Positions 1 to 9,243 are shown, counted from the first letter of the stretch. The stretch is DNA of 64,000 bases from Lacibacter cauensis (GCF_007830055.1 NZ_VLLE01000003.1:992001-1056000); one strand, 5' to 3'. Notes: generated by a model from the sequence alone, not told the origin. Numbers and translations: made by a program.

Positions 1-225
1 ATGTACCAGCGCCAGTTTATCAACTAACCATCCATAGCTGATGATGGCAATGCTTAAACCCAATACATCTTTCGTAACATTGGTAATACCGCTGCTGAGG
101 CTTGAGATCATATCCAGGTTGCGGACGGTTTGTTTTCCCTTCCACGCTCCATACAATGTTTCGCCAAGTACCAGCAATAAAAAAGCCGGCATGGCAATGA
201 GTAAAATCTTACCGTAAGTTTCCAT
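1..225 (-). CDS. sterol desaturase-like membrane protein, N-terminal part only
   Basis: The reverse strand from the ATG at 225 stays open to the window edge, giving 75 residues that begin METYGKILLIAMPAFLLLVL. The first 20 or so residues are a hydrophobic segment, and a second lies near residues 52-70. This start resembles the N-terminus of sterol desaturase / fatty acid hydroxylase family proteins of Bacteroidota, which are integral membrane di-iron enzymes. The histidine clusters that would prove the family lie outside the window, so the assignment rests on the N-terminus alone. It is transcribed in the same direction as the AraC gene upstream of it, with a palindromic repeat between them. 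Confidence 0.5.
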   Translation of the reverse strand, partial: METYGKILLIAMPAFLLLVLGETLYGAWKGKQTVRNLDMISSLSSGITNVTKDVLGLSIAIISYGWLVDKLALVH

Positions 226-283
226 GTGCAAACAATCTTTGATAAAGATAGGTATTCATCAGAAATCAATTTCTCAAAATGAT

Positions 284-342
284 CGTCATTGCGAGCCTGC
301 GAAGCAATCTTATAAGGAGACTGCTTCGTTCCTCGCAGTGAC
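284..342. repeat. intergenic palindromic repeat (CGTCATTGCGAG type)
   Basis: The arms CGTCATTGCGAG and CTCGCAGTGACG, with inner arms GAAGCAATCT and AGACTGCTTC, form a long imperfect hairpin. It lies between the desaturase start and the end of the AraC gene. This sequence type is a common dispersed intergenic palindrome in many bacterial genomes. It may also act as a terminator for the AraC gene, although no T-run follows. Confidence 0.7.
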
Positions 343-352
343 GGCCTGTACA

Positions 353-1231
353 TCAGTTTACCTGCTGCCGGTAATCGGCCATGTAACGGGAAGGCGAAAC
401 ACCGGTTACCTGTTTAAATACCCGGTTAAAACTCACCGCACTGCTAAAGCCGCATTCGTATGCAACGGATGAAATGGCAACGACTGAATTGCCCGTCATT
501 TTTTTGCAAGCTTCGTTGATGCGTATTTCATTGAGAAAGCGGATATAGGTTTTACGGGTATGCTTTTTAAAGTAACGGCAAAAAGCCTGTACGGTTAGAT
601 GCGCAACGGAAGCAATTTGTTCCAGACTAATGTGTTCGGTATAATGCTCCATGGTGTAACGGTACACATCATTCATCCGTAAACCTTCTGTATCGGAAAT
701 ACTGTACACATTGGATGCAGATGAAAGCACACGGTTGCCTTTGCTGTTGCTGAGTGTTTGCAACAATTGAAGAAAGGCTGAAAGCCGGTAACCTTGTTTA
801 GCCTGTTGTACAAATTGCATCTCAGTCAAAATTTTTTTACTTGCTGTTGCAGAAATTTTCAGGCCGGTTGTTGTCTGTTCAATAAAACGACGGATCGGTT
901 TTGTTTCGGGTAAGGCCAACACCGTTTCATAAAACTGTGCTGGATTGAAAAAAAGCGAAAGTGCTTCTACCGTTTTCTTCTTGCGCTTATCAAAGTAAAC
1001 AGGATCGCTTTTGAACAAGTGTGGCTGATTAGCTCCCAATACATAAATATCTCCCGGACGAAACGGCTGCATATAATTCCCGGCGATCAGTGTACCTGTT
1101 CCTTCTTTGATCCAGGTGATCTGGATTTCCTGATGCCTGTGCAGATGCACATAAAAATGCGGCAGTACATCTTCCTGCACCACAATGGAACTGTCGCCTG
1201 CAACCGGTATCGTAAACTGTACAACCTTCAT
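353..1231 (-). CDS. AraC-family transcriptional regulator
   Basis: 292 residues. The N-terminal 100 or so residues form a cupin-like sensor domain with a histidine-rich strand (HLHRHQEIQITWIKEGTGTL) and a FRPGDIYVLGANQPH turn. The C-terminal 100 residues carry two helix-turn-helix motifs typical of AraC/XylS proteins (HISLEQIASVAHLTVQAFCR, then SVAYECGFSSAVSFNRVFK). It is divergent from the hydroxyproline/arabinoside operon starting at 1359, with 127 bp between the starts, so it is the likely local regulator. The ligand is not visible from sequence; hydroxyproline, a pathway intermediate or L-arabinose are all reasonable guesses. Confidence 0.88.
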   Translation of the reverse strand: MKVVQFTIPVAGDSSIVVQEDVLPHFYVHLHRHQEIQITWIKEGTGTLIAGNYMQPFRPGDIYVLGANQPHLFKSDPVYFDKRKKKTVEALSLFFNPAQFYETVLALPETKPIRRFIEQTTTGLKISATASKKILTEMQFVQQAKQGYRLSAFLQLLQTLSNSKGNRVLSSASNVYSISDTEGLRMNDVYRYTMEHYTEHISLEQIASVAHLTVQAFCRYFKKHTRKTYIRFLNEIRINEACKKMTGNSVVAISSVAYECGFSSAVSFNRVFKQVTGVSPSRYMADYRQQVN

Positions 1232-1312
1232 ATTTTAGCCAATATGAACCTTTTTTGTAAAAGTAAACGTATTTCAGGTTAAAATCGGTTAAGCATCCGC
1301 TAAGAACGGCTT

Positions 1313-1342
1313 TTTGATTGTTTATCGTATCGGTTACTTTCG
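1313..1342 (+). promoter_or_regulatory. Bacteroidota-type promoter for the hydroxyproline operon
   Basis: TTTG at 1313-1316 is followed after 18 bp by TACTTTCG at 1335-1342, one mismatch from the Bacteroidota -7 consensus TANNTTTG with its -33 TTTG. The ATG lies 16 bp downstream. Position and spacing support the call; no transcription data. Confidence 0.45.
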
Positions 1343-1358
1343 TTAAAAATAATTTACT

Positions 1359-2255
1359 ATGTCATTTGAATGGAAAGGGGTGTTCCCCGCTTTGCTTACA
1401 CCGTTTACAGCGAACGAGGAAATCGATCTGCCGATGTTTGAAAAAAACTTACAGGCGCAACTGGATGCCGGTGTGCATGGCGTGATCATTGGTGGTTCCT
1501 TGGGTGAAGCCAGTACCATCACTGCTGCAGAAAAAGAACAACTCATCAAACATGCAATCAACTATCTCAACGGAAAAATTCCGGTGATCATGAATATTGC
1601 GGAGAGTACCACCAAAGATGCAGTGCAACAGGCAGCCAATGCAAAAGCATGGGGTGCAGCAGGACTGATGTTGTTACCGCCGATGCGTTATAAAAGTGAT
1701 GACAGGGAAACAGTGGAATATTTTAAAACAATTGCGAAGTCAACCGACTTGCCGATCATGATTTACAACAACCCGGTTGATTATAAAATTGATGTTACGC
1801 TCGATATGTTTGAAGAGCTGATCGAGTGCAGCAATATCACTGCTGTAAAAGAAAGTACCAGGGATGTAACGAATGTAACACGATTGATCAATCGTTTTGG
1901 CGGACGTTTAAAAATTCTTTGCGGTGTAGATACGCTGGCAATGGAGGAATTGTGTTTAGGTGCCGATGGTTGGGTAGCAGGATTGGTTTGTGCGTTCCCG
2001 AAAGAAACAGTAACGATTTACAACCTGGTGAAAGAAGGCAAAATTGCAGAAGCTGCAAAAATCTATCGCTGGTTCATGCCTTTGCTCGAACTCGATATTC
2101 ATCCGAAGCTGGTGCAGTATATTAAACTGGTGGCTACACAAACAGGCATCGGAAGTGAATATGTTCGTGGACCTCGTTTAACTTTACAGGGCAGTGAGCG
2201 GGATCGTATTTTGAAGATCATTAATGACGGTATCGCTGCACGACCTGTTTTGTAA
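1359..2255 (+). CDS. DHDPS-family protein, probable 1-pyrroline-4-hydroxy-2-carboxylate deaminase
   Basis: 298 residues, the usual length of class I aldolase/DHDPS family members. The Schiff-base lysine is K164 (AVKEST) and the conserved tyrosine is Y136 (IYNNP). The N-terminal GGSLGEAST loop matches the family. The family alone does not fix the substrate. The next gene encodes a 2,5-dioxovalerate (2-oxoglutarate semialdehyde) dehydrogenase type enzyme, and a hydroxyproline epimerase and D-amino-acid dehydrogenase follow. I therefore infer that it deaminates the pyrroline formed from cis-4-hydroxy-D-proline to 2-oxoglutarate semialdehyde. The related alternative is L-2-keto-3-deoxyarabonate dehydratase, same fold and same product. 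First gene of the operon, 17 bp before the dehydrogenase. Confidence 0.75.
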   Translation: MSFEWKGVFPALLTPFTANEEIDLPMFEKNLQAQLDAGVHGVIIGGSLGEASTITAAEKEQLIKHAINYLNGKIPVIMNIAESTTKDAVQQAANAKAWGAAGLMLLPPMRYKSDDRETVEYFKTIAKSTDLPIMIYNNPVDYKIDVTLDMFEELIECSNITAVKESTRDVTNVTRLINRFGGRLKILCGVDTLAMEELCLGADGWVAGLVCAFPKETVTIYNLVKEGKIAEAAKIYRWFMPLLELDIHPKLVQYIKLVATQTGIGSEYVRGPRLTLQGSERDRILKIINDGIAARPVL

Positions 2256-2272
2256 ACAACTAAAAACGAACA

Positions 2273-3757
2273 ATGAGTTATTCTGATACTTCAGTACAGG
2301 AAATTAATGCATGTATGCAGGAAGCATGGAATGCGTTTCATGTGTACCGCAAAAAAAGTTTAAAGGAAAGAGCCGCATTGATGCGTGCTATTGCAAAGGA
2401 ATTGGAAAGTTGCGGCGATCATTTAATTGCAGTCGCCATGCGTGAAACCAATTTACCCGAAGCAAGATTGCGTGGCGAACGTGGCCGTACGATTTTTCAA
2501 TTGAACAGTTATGCTGATGCATGCGAACGGGGTGATTGGTTGGAAGCAAGAATTGATACAGCGGTGCCTGATAAAGTTCCACCGAAACCAGACATTCGAA
2601 AAATGCTCGTACCTCTTGGTCCGGTGGTGGTGTATGGTGCAAGTAATTTTCCCTTTGCTTATTCAACGGCCGGTGGCGATACGGCTTGTGCATTAGCAGC
2701 AGGTTGCCCGGTAATTGTTAAAGCACATCCTGCGCATGAACATACATCGGAGATTGTTGCAGATGCTATTCACAAAGCAGTGGCTTATCTCAATTTACCG
2801 AAGGGTGTGTTTCAACATGTGTATGGAAAAAGTATTGAGGTTGGAAAAACGTTGATCCAGCATCCCCATACAAAAGCAGTTGGTTTTACCGGTTCGTACG
2901 GAGCAGGTATGCAATTGTTCAAGTGGGCCAATGAACGTAAAGAACCGATTCCTGTGTTTGCAGAAATGGGCAGTGTGAATCCGGTGTTTCTGTTGCCGGA
3001 AAAATTAGCTGCCTCTGCAACAGACATTGCAAATATGTATGCAGGCTCTATTACATTAGGTGTGGGACAGTTCTGCACCAATCCCGGTCTCATCATTGGT
3101 ATTGAAAGTGAGGCCTTGACAACTTTCACGCATGATCTGGGTAAGGCGATACAAAAAATACAACCTGCACCTATGTTGCATGCAGGTATTGTGAGTGCGT
3201 ACAAAGAGAAAAAAGGAAATGCGTTGCTGCAGGACGATGTGCATTTGGTTGCAGAAAGTGAAACTGCTGTAAAAGAAAACGAAGCATTACCTACTGTGGC
3301 TACTGCAAGTGCACAGGCGTTTTTAAACAATCCCGTGTTGCACCAGGAAGTGTTTGGTCCGTATTCACTTATTATCCGTTGCGCCAGCAAAGAAGAAATG
3401 CTGGCAGTGGCACAACATCTCGAAGGACAGCTTACAGCAACACTCATGGCAACAGAAAATGACATGTTGCAAAACGATGAACTGGTAGAAGCAGTAAAAA
3501 ATATCTGCGGTCGTTTTATTCTCAACAGTGTACCAACCGGTGTGGAAGTTTGTTTGAGTATGCAGCACGGTGGACCTTTTCCTGCAACAACCGACAGTCG
3601 TTTTACAAGTGTTGGTGCCGATGGCATTAAACGTTTTGCAAGGCCCATCGCTTTTCAAAACTGGAGCAACAGCTTGTTACCTGATGAATTAAAGAATGAA
3701 AACCCGTTGGGAATTATTCGTGCAGTGAATAATATCCCAACTGCTTCTGTACTATAA
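2273..3757 (+). CDS. aldehyde dehydrogenase, probable 2-oxoglutarate semialdehyde dehydrogenase
   Basis: 494 residues of the NAD(P)-dependent aldehyde dehydrogenase superfamily. The catalytic cysteine is C268 (GQFCTNPGL) and the general-base glutamate is E231 (AEMGSVNP). The AEMGSVNPVFLLP form and the FTGSYGAGM nucleotide-binding loop resemble the 2,5-dioxovalerate dehydrogenase subgroup, which oxidises 2-oxoglutarate semialdehyde to 2-oxoglutarate. That would be the final step of hydroxyproline breakdown, feeding the citric acid cycle. Cytoplasmic, with no signal peptide. The preceding DHDPS-family gene would supply the substrate. Confidence 0.8.
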   Translation: MSYSDTSVQEINACMQEAWNAFHVYRKKSLKERAALMRAIAKELESCGDHLIAVAMRETNLPEARLRGERGRTIFQLNSYADACERGDWLEARIDTAVPDKVPPKPDIRKMLVPLGPVVVYGASNFPFAYSTAGGDTACALAAGCPVIVKAHPAHEHTSEIVADAIHKAVAYLNLPKGVFQHVYGKSIEVGKTLIQHPHTKAVGFTGSYGAGMQLFKWANERKEPIPVFAEMGSVNPVFLLPEKLAASATDIANMYAGSITLGVGQFCTNPGLIIGIESEALTTFTHDLGKAIQKIQPAPMLHAGIVSAYKEKKGNALLQDDVHLVAESETAVKENEALPTVATASAQAFLNNPVLHQEVFGPYSLIIRCASKEEMLAVAQHLEGQLTATLMATENDMLQNDELVEAVKNICGRFILNSVPTGVEVCLSMQHGGPFPATTDSRFTSVGADGIKRFARPIAFQNWSNSLLPDELKNENPLGIIRAVNNIPTASVL

Positions 3758-3782
3758 AGCAATCGTAAAAAGCAAAACCAAC

Positions 3783-6092
3783 ATGCGAAAAATCTGTTTA
3801 TTGCTGATGCTGCCATTTGCTGTGGCAGCTCAGCAAAACAAAAGCACAACCGGTGCACAAAAGATGGCGGCTTTTCAACAGCAGCAAATGTTGTTGCAAC
3901 AATCGCCGTATAAAAATCTGCAATGGCGCTTAACGGGCCCCGATAACCGAAGCGGTCGCAGTACCGACGTGGTGGGTATTACCGGAAACCCGAATGTGTT
4001 TTATGCAGCTTTCGCAACAGGAGGTTTATGGAAAACAGAAGATGCAGGCGCAACCTGGAAACCCATCTTTGATCAAGAAGCAACGCAATCGATCGGCGAT
4101 ATTGCATTGGCTCCATCGGATCCGAATATTTTATACGTTGGCACAGGCGAAGCAAATATTTTCCGTGCATCACTGCCGGGCATAGGCATGTATAAATCAA
4201 CCGATGCAGGTAAAACATTTCAGCATATTGGTTTGGAAAATACAGGAACGATTGCCCGTGTCATCGTTCATCCAAAAAATGCAAACATTGTTTATGTAGC
4301 TGCAAGTGGTAACGAATGGACGTATAACAAAGACCGTGGCGTTTATCTCAGCACAGATGGCGGCAAAACATGGAAGAACGTGTTGTTCGAGAGTGAGCAA
4401 AGCGGTTGTATTGATTTGGTGATGGATCCATCTGATCCGAATACTTTGTATGCAAGTATGTGGAATCGTATCCGCAAACGCTGGAGCGATCCTGTACCGG
4501 AAGATGGTGATCATTTGTATAAAACAACCGATGGCGGCAAAACATGGAAAAAGATTACGAAAGGGTTACCCGATACAAAACTCACCGGCAGGATAGGCCT
4601 TGCCGTTAGTCATTATAACCCGAATGTATTGTATGCATTTGTGGATGATCATAACAAAAAGCGTGATCCCAATCCTGGCGAAACAGATAGTTATGAACGG
4701 AAAGTACAGAAGGTGGTAATTGGTGCAGCGATCTACCGCAGCACTAACAAAGGTGAGAGCTGGGAGAAGATGGGTGAAGTGCATGATTTCCTAAAACCAT
4801 TCTCCGGTACTTATGGCTGGGTGTTTAGCCAGATAAGAGTACATCCGAAAAATGAAAACAGAGTTTATGCTTTTGGGGTGGAGAAAGCCATCAGTGAAGA
4901 CGGTGGTAAAACATGGAAGGTTTGGGAGGCAACAGATAAAGAAAGCGAATGGACGCATGGCGATCATCATGCATTGTGGATCGATGAAGAAAATCCGGAT
5001 CGTATGATCATGGGTGATGATGGTGGTGTTTCCATTACGTATAATGGTGGAGCAAAATGGAAAAACTTCTTCGATGAAATTCCTACAACACAATTTTATA
5101 CGGTTGCATACGATATGCAAACACCCTTCAACATTTTTGGTGCAGTGCAGGATGAAGGCACCATGAGTGGTAATGTGAGCAATACATTTGGAAAAGCTGC
5201 TGATACAACACTTCGTCCGTGGCGTATGGCGCCGGGAGGTGAAGGAACACAGATTGCTGTTGATCCGGAGAACGCAAACATTGTTTATGCTTCATCCTAC
5301 TACGGACGTTTGATGCGCACCGATATGAGCAAAGGAAGAAGAGAAGGCACAAAACAGTTCAAACAATTTGATGTAGGCCGTATCGATTCGTTGCGTGGCG
5401 AATGGCTGGCTGCAACCATCATGAGCAAGTTTAACAACAAAGTGTTGTATCATGGTTTGCAGCATTTGTATAAAACTGAAGATGGCGGCGAAACATGGAA
5501 GATGATCAGCGGTGATCTTTCGTATAACACGAAAGAACGCAACGGAAATTATCCTTACTTAATTTATCACCAGGCCATCACCGCTGTTGCAGAAGCTGAT
5601 AAAGCTGGGGTGCTGTATGCAGGAACTGATGATGGTCGTGTTTGGTTTACAGCAAACGACGGCGGCAACTGGAAAGAAATTACCAAAGGACTTCCATACA
5701 ATAAGCACGTTGCAAAAATTGCTGCGTCGAAATTCAAATCATCACGGGTATATCTTGTGTTGAATGATCGTCGTGCAGATAATAACACGCCTTATTTATA
5801 TGTAAGTGATGATTATGGTACAAGCTGGAAGCCGATTGCTTCAAACTTACCTGCATCACCAGTGAATGTGATTGCAGAACATCCCGACAATGCAAACACT
5901 TTGTTCTGCGGAACAGACTTTGGTGTATACATGAGTAAAGATGGAGGCAAGAAGTGGATAGTGATCAACGGAACTATTCCTGCATCTGTTTCTGTGAATG
6001 ATTTATTCATTCATCCGAGAGATAAAAAATTAGTGATCGGTACATACGGCCGAGGCGTGTATGTGCTCGACGATTTAAACAGTTTACAATAA
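3783..6092 (+). CDS. secreted BNR/Asp-box beta-propeller protein (sortilin / GH74-like)
   Basis: 769 residues with a signal peptide (MRKICLLLMLPFAVAAQ). At least nine Asp-box motifs are visible, including TEDAGATW, STDAGKTF, STDGGKTW, TTDGGKTW, SEDGGKTW, TEDGGETW, SDDYGTSW and SKDGGKKW. They are spread along the whole chain, which suggests two beta-propellers as in the VPS10/sortilin-like and GH74-like proteins often labelled glycosyl hydrolase in Bacteroidota. I cannot identify catalytic residues, so enzyme activity is unproven. The stop codon overlaps the start of the epimerase gene (TAATG), so it belongs to the same operon and may bind or process the glycoprotein substrate outside the cytoplasm. 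Confidence 0.75.
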   Translation: MRKICLLLMLPFAVAAQQNKSTTGAQKMAAFQQQQMLLQQSPYKNLQWRLTGPDNRSGRSTDVVGITGNPNVFYAAFATGGLWKTEDAGATWKPIFDQEATQSIGDIALAPSDPNILYVGTGEANIFRASLPGIGMYKSTDAGKTFQHIGLENTGTIARVIVHPKNANIVYVAASGNEWTYNKDRGVYLSTDGGKTWKNVLFESEQSGCIDLVMDPSDPNTLYASMWNRIRKRWSDPVPEDGDHLYKTTDGGKTWKKITKGLPDTKLTGRIGLAVSHYNPNVLYAFVDDHNKKRDPNPGETDSYERKVQKVVIGAAIYRSTNKGESWEKMGEVHDFLKPFSGTYGWVFSQIRVHPKNENRVYAFGVEKAISEDGGKTWKVWEATDKESEWTHGDHHALWIDEENPDRMIMGDDGGVSITYNGGAKWKNFFDEIPTTQFYTVAYDMQTPFNIFGAVQDEGTMSGNVSNTFGKAADTTLRPWRMAPGGEGTQIAVDPENANIVYASSYYGRLMRTDMSKGRREGTKQFKQFDVGRIDSLRGEWLAATIMSKFNNKVLYHGLQHLYKTEDGGETWKMISGDLSYNTKERNGNYPYLIYHQAITAVAEADKAGVLYAGTDDGRVWFTANDGGNWKEITKGLPYNKHVAKIAASKFKSSRVYLVLNDRRADNNTPYLYVSDDYGTSWKPIASNLPASPVNVIAEHPDNANTLFCGTDFGVYMSKDGGKKWIVINGTIPASVSVNDLFIHPRDKKLVIGTYGRGVYVLDDLNSLQ

Positions 6093-7159
6093 TGGCAACA
6101 AGCCCGATCGTAAAAAAATATCCCAACAGTTCGCTCAATCGTTTTGGTGGGTGGGTGTTTCATTGTGTGGATGCACATACTTGTGGCAACCCTGTTCGTT
6201 TGGTTGCAGAAGGTGGTCCTGCATTGGAAGGCAACAACATGAGCGAAAAACGCCAACACTTTTTAAAAGAGTATGACTGGATACGCAAAGGATTAATGTT
6301 TGAGCCAAGAGGACATGACATGATGAGCGGAAGTATTTTGTATCCGCCGCATGATCCGCAGAACGATGTAGCGGTGTTGTTTATTGAAACGAGTGGCTGC
6401 TTGCCCATGTGCGGTCATGGTACGATTGGTACAATTACCATTGCTGTAGAAGAAGGATTGATTACTCCGAAAACACCAGGCATTATTCGGATGGAAGCGC
6501 CGGCGGGTTTAGTAATGATCGAGTACAACATGACTGGCCTTGGCCTTCAGGCCAAGGTTGAAAGTGTGAAGTTGACGAATGTTCCTGCATACTTGCACTC
6601 AACAGAATTAACCGTTGATTGTCCGGAGTTGGGTGAATTGGTGGTAGATGTTTCGTATGGTGGAAATTTTTATGCAATTGTTGATGTGCAGAAAAATTTT
6701 AAAGGGCTGGAACATTATGCAGCTGATAAACTCATTGCATGGGCAAGAGCGTTGCGGAAGAATATCAATGCAAAGTATGAGTTCGTTCATCCGCAGGATG
6801 CAACGATCAATGGCTGCAGTCATATTTTATGGACAGGTGCAGTGATCGATCCAACATCCACTGCACGCAATGCGGTGTTCTATGGCGACAAAGCAATTGA
6901 CCGCAGTCCTTGTGGTACCGGCACTTCTGCACGCATGGCGCAATGGTATGCAAAAGGTATGCTGCAGAAAGGCGATCAGTTTATTCATGAAAGCATTATC
7001 GGCAGTAAGTTCGTTGGCACCATTGAAGAAGAGTTGGAAGTGAATGGTGTCAAAGCAATTCGTCCGGGTATTGAAGGTTGGGCAAAGATCTATGGATATA
7101 ACACTATCAGCATTGATAAGGAAGATGACCCGTATGCGTATGGGTTCCAGGTTATCTGA
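6092..7159 (+). CDS. 4-hydroxyproline 2-epimerase (proline racemase family)
   Basis: 355 residues. Both catalytic cysteines of the two-base racemase mechanism are present: C107 in MCGHGTIG and C274 in DRSPCGTGTSA. Having both argues for an epimerase rather than a trans-3-hydroxyproline dehydratase, in which one cysteine is replaced. Expected reaction: trans-4-hydroxy-L-proline to cis-4-hydroxy-D-proline. The start overlaps the stop of the BNR gene. The stretch around residues 149-157 (TGLGLQAKV) is longer than I expect for the family and is encoded by a palindromic repeat at 6538-6557. Confidence 0.85.
   Translation: MATSPIVKKYPNSSLNRFGGWVFHCVDAHTCGNPVRLVAEGGPALEGNNMSEKRQHFLKEYDWIRKGLMFEPRGHDMMSGSILYPPHDPQNDVAVLFIETSGCLPMCGHGTIGTITIAVEEGLITPKTPGIIRMEAPAGLVMIEYNMTGLGLQAKVESVKLTNVPAYLHSTELTVDCPELGELVVDVSYGGNFYAIVDVQKNFKGLEHYAADKLIAWARALRKNINAKYEFVHPQDATINGCSHILWTGAVIDPTSTARNAVFYGDKAIDRSPCGTGTSARMAQWYAKGMLQKGDQFIHESIIGSKFVGTIEEELEVNGVKAIRPGIEGWAKIYGYNTISIDKEDDPYAYGFQVI
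6538..6557. repeat. palindromic repeat inside the epimerase gene
   Basis: CCTTGGCCT, loop TC, AGGCCAAGG: a perfect 9-bp stem read in frame as part of the epimerase. It sits in a variable loop and looks like an inserted small palindrome. Confidence 0.6.
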
Positions 7160-7259
7160 ACCATGATTTATAGGATTAGTGGGATGAGTTTGATAGAATC
7201 AAGAAGACAGCGTTTTCGTTTAACAATAATTTATTTACAAGTTTTCAATAGCTGGTTAC

Positions 7260-9230
7260 ATGAAAAAAGTATTTCTCTTTTTGCTTGTCTACATCTTTCA
7301 ATTAAACCTGTTTGCACAAACCAAGTTGCAGAAAATTGAGTTCATCAATTTTTCACAGGTGAATGTGACGGATGCATTCTGGAAACCGAAGATTGATAAG
7401 GTTGCTACCAAAACATTGGCTGCCTGTATCTATCAAACAGAAGTAGCTACGCCACGCATCCGCAATTTTGAACGTGTTGCAAGAAACAAGGGCGAACAGC
7501 ATGAGGGTATTTTTTATGATGACAGTGATGTGTTCAAAGCATTGGAAGCGATGGCGTATTCGTTAAAGACGCATCCGAATGCAGAGATGGAAAAGAAATG
7601 CGATGAATGGATTGATAAGATTGCTGCTGCTCAGCAACCCGATGGTTATCTCAACACCTGGTATACATTAAAAGGTTTACAGGATCGCTATACCGATATG
7701 AGCATGCATGAAGATTACAATGCAGGTCATATGATCGAAGCGGCGGTTGCATATTACAACGCCACCGGCAAGCGTAAATTTTTAGATGTGTGCATTAAGT
7801 GGGCCGATCATTTTGATGCATTGTTTGGCCCCGGTAAACGTCATTGGGTAACCGGTCACCAGGAATTAGAGTTAGCGTTGGTGAAATTGTACAAGACAAC
7901 CAAGAACGAAAGATATTTAAAGCTGGCCGATTGGTTATTGAGCGAACGTGGTAAACGTTTGGCAAAAGGTTATACCTGGACCGATTGGAAAGACACGGCT
8001 TATGCGCAGGATGTGTTGCCAGTGAAAGAACAAACGCAAATTACCGGTCATGCAGTGCGTGCCATGTACATGTACACGGGTGCAGCTGATGTGGCTGCAC
8101 AAACAGGCGATGTAGATTATATCCGTGCAATGAAAACAGTTTGGCAGGATGTGGTGTTTCGTAACATGTACATCACCGGTGGTATTGGTTCTGCAGGAAG
8201 CAACGAAGGTTTCAGCCAGGATTATGATTTGCCGAATGAACAGGCGTATTGCGAAACCTGTGCAAGTGTGGGCATGGTGTTCTGGAACCAACGGATGAAT
8301 GCATTAACAGGTGATGCCATGTATATGGATGTGCTGGAACGCAGTTTGTACAATGGTGCATTGGATGGTTTGAGTTTAACAGGTGATCGTTTCTTTTATG
8401 GTAATCCGCTGGCATCACGTGGACAGCATCAACGCAGGGAATGGTTTGGTACTGCATGTTGCCCGGCAAATATTGCTCGTATGGTTGCATCGCTCGGCGA
8501 TTATATTTATGCAAAAAGTGATGAAGGAATTTATGTGAATCTGTTTGTTGGCAGTAATACAAGTATCCAGTTGCCGAAAACAAAAGTGGATGTAAAGATG
8601 GAAACGAATTATCCGTGGGACGGGCAGGTGAAGATTGCAGTTGATCCGCAAATAAAAAAGCAGAAGTTTAAATTGTATGTACGTATTCCTGACTGGATGT
8701 ATAACCAGCTGAACACCGATGGACTGTATCGTATTACAAACACAGGTAGTAAACCTCTTCAGATCAGTTATAAAATCAACGGAAAATTATTGAGCGGCAC
8801 TTATGAAAACGGATACCTTGTTATTAACCAGGAATGGAAGAAAGGTGATGTTGTTGAACTGGAATTGCCAATGGATGTAAAGTTAATTGAAGCAAAAGCA
8901 GAGTTGAAGCAAAACAACAACCGCATCGCCATTCAGCGAGGACCGGTTGTTTATTGTGTAGAAGGTACGGATAACAATAACAAAGCATGGAATATTGTAC
9001 TGCCTGCCGATACAAAGTTTGAAACGATTGATTACAAAATAATGGATGAGCAGGTGAAGGCATTAACAGCAGAAGTGCCGGTTGTGATTGTTGCAGAAGA
9101 TGGTCTGTCAATCCGTACTGAAAAACGAAAGATTATTGCCATCCCGTACTACACATGGGCCAACCGTGGTAAAAATGAAATGCAGGTGTGGTTGCCTACA
9201 ACAATTAAGGATGTGAAAATTAATTACTGA
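7260..9230 (+). CDS. GH127 (DUF1680) beta-L-arabinofuranosidase-like enzyme
   Basis: 656 residues with an N-terminal signal peptide ending near LNLFAQ. The (alpha/alpha)6-barrel family motifs are clear. E332 and C334 in AYCETCASVGM and C400, C401 in GTACCPANIARM match the zinc-cysteine site of the Bifidobacterium enzyme HypBA1, whose nucleophile is a zinc-bound cysteine. E316 in SNEGF lies 16 residues before the ETC glutamate, the same spacing as the HypBA1 acid/base. The predicted reaction is release of beta-linked L-arabinofuranose, known in hydroxyproline-linked arabino-oligosaccharides. A 100-bp gap precedes the gene and could hold an internal promoter. Linkage specificity is inferred from the family and from the hydroxyproline neighbours. 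Confidence 0.85.
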   Translation: MKKVFLFLLVYIFQLNLFAQTKLQKIEFINFSQVNVTDAFWKPKIDKVATKTLAACIYQTEVATPRIRNFERVARNKGEQHEGIFYDDSDVFKALEAMAYSLKTHPNAEMEKKCDEWIDKIAAAQQPDGYLNTWYTLKGLQDRYTDMSMHEDYNAGHMIEAAVAYYNATGKRKFLDVCIKWADHFDALFGPGKRHWVTGHQELELALVKLYKTTKNERYLKLADWLLSERGKRLAKGYTWTDWKDTAYAQDVLPVKEQTQITGHAVRAMYMYTGAADVAAQTGDVDYIRAMKTVWQDVVFRNMYITGGIGSAGSNEGFSQDYDLPNEQAYCETCASVGMVFWNQRMNALTGDAMYMDVLERSLYNGALDGLSLTGDRFFYGNPLASRGQHQRREWFGTACCPANIARMVASLGDYIYAKSDEGIYVNLFVGSNTSIQLPKTKVDVKMETNYPWDGQVKIAVDPQIKKQKFKLYVRIPDWMYNQLNTDGLYRITNTGSKPLQISYKINGKLLSGTYENGYLVINQEWKKGDVVELELPMDVKLIEAKAELKQNNNRIAIQRGPVVYCVEGTDNNNKAWNIVLPADTKFETIDYKIMDEQVKALTAEVPVVIVAEDGLSIRTEKRKIIAIPYYTWANRGKNEMQVWLPTTIKDVKINY

Positions 9231-9243
9231 TCACACGCAACAA

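Noticed and set aside
2812-3648. 278-codon minus-strand ORF over the aldehyde dehydrogenase gene
   Set aside because: Shadow of the conserved dehydrogenase frame; cysteine/serine-rich random composition.
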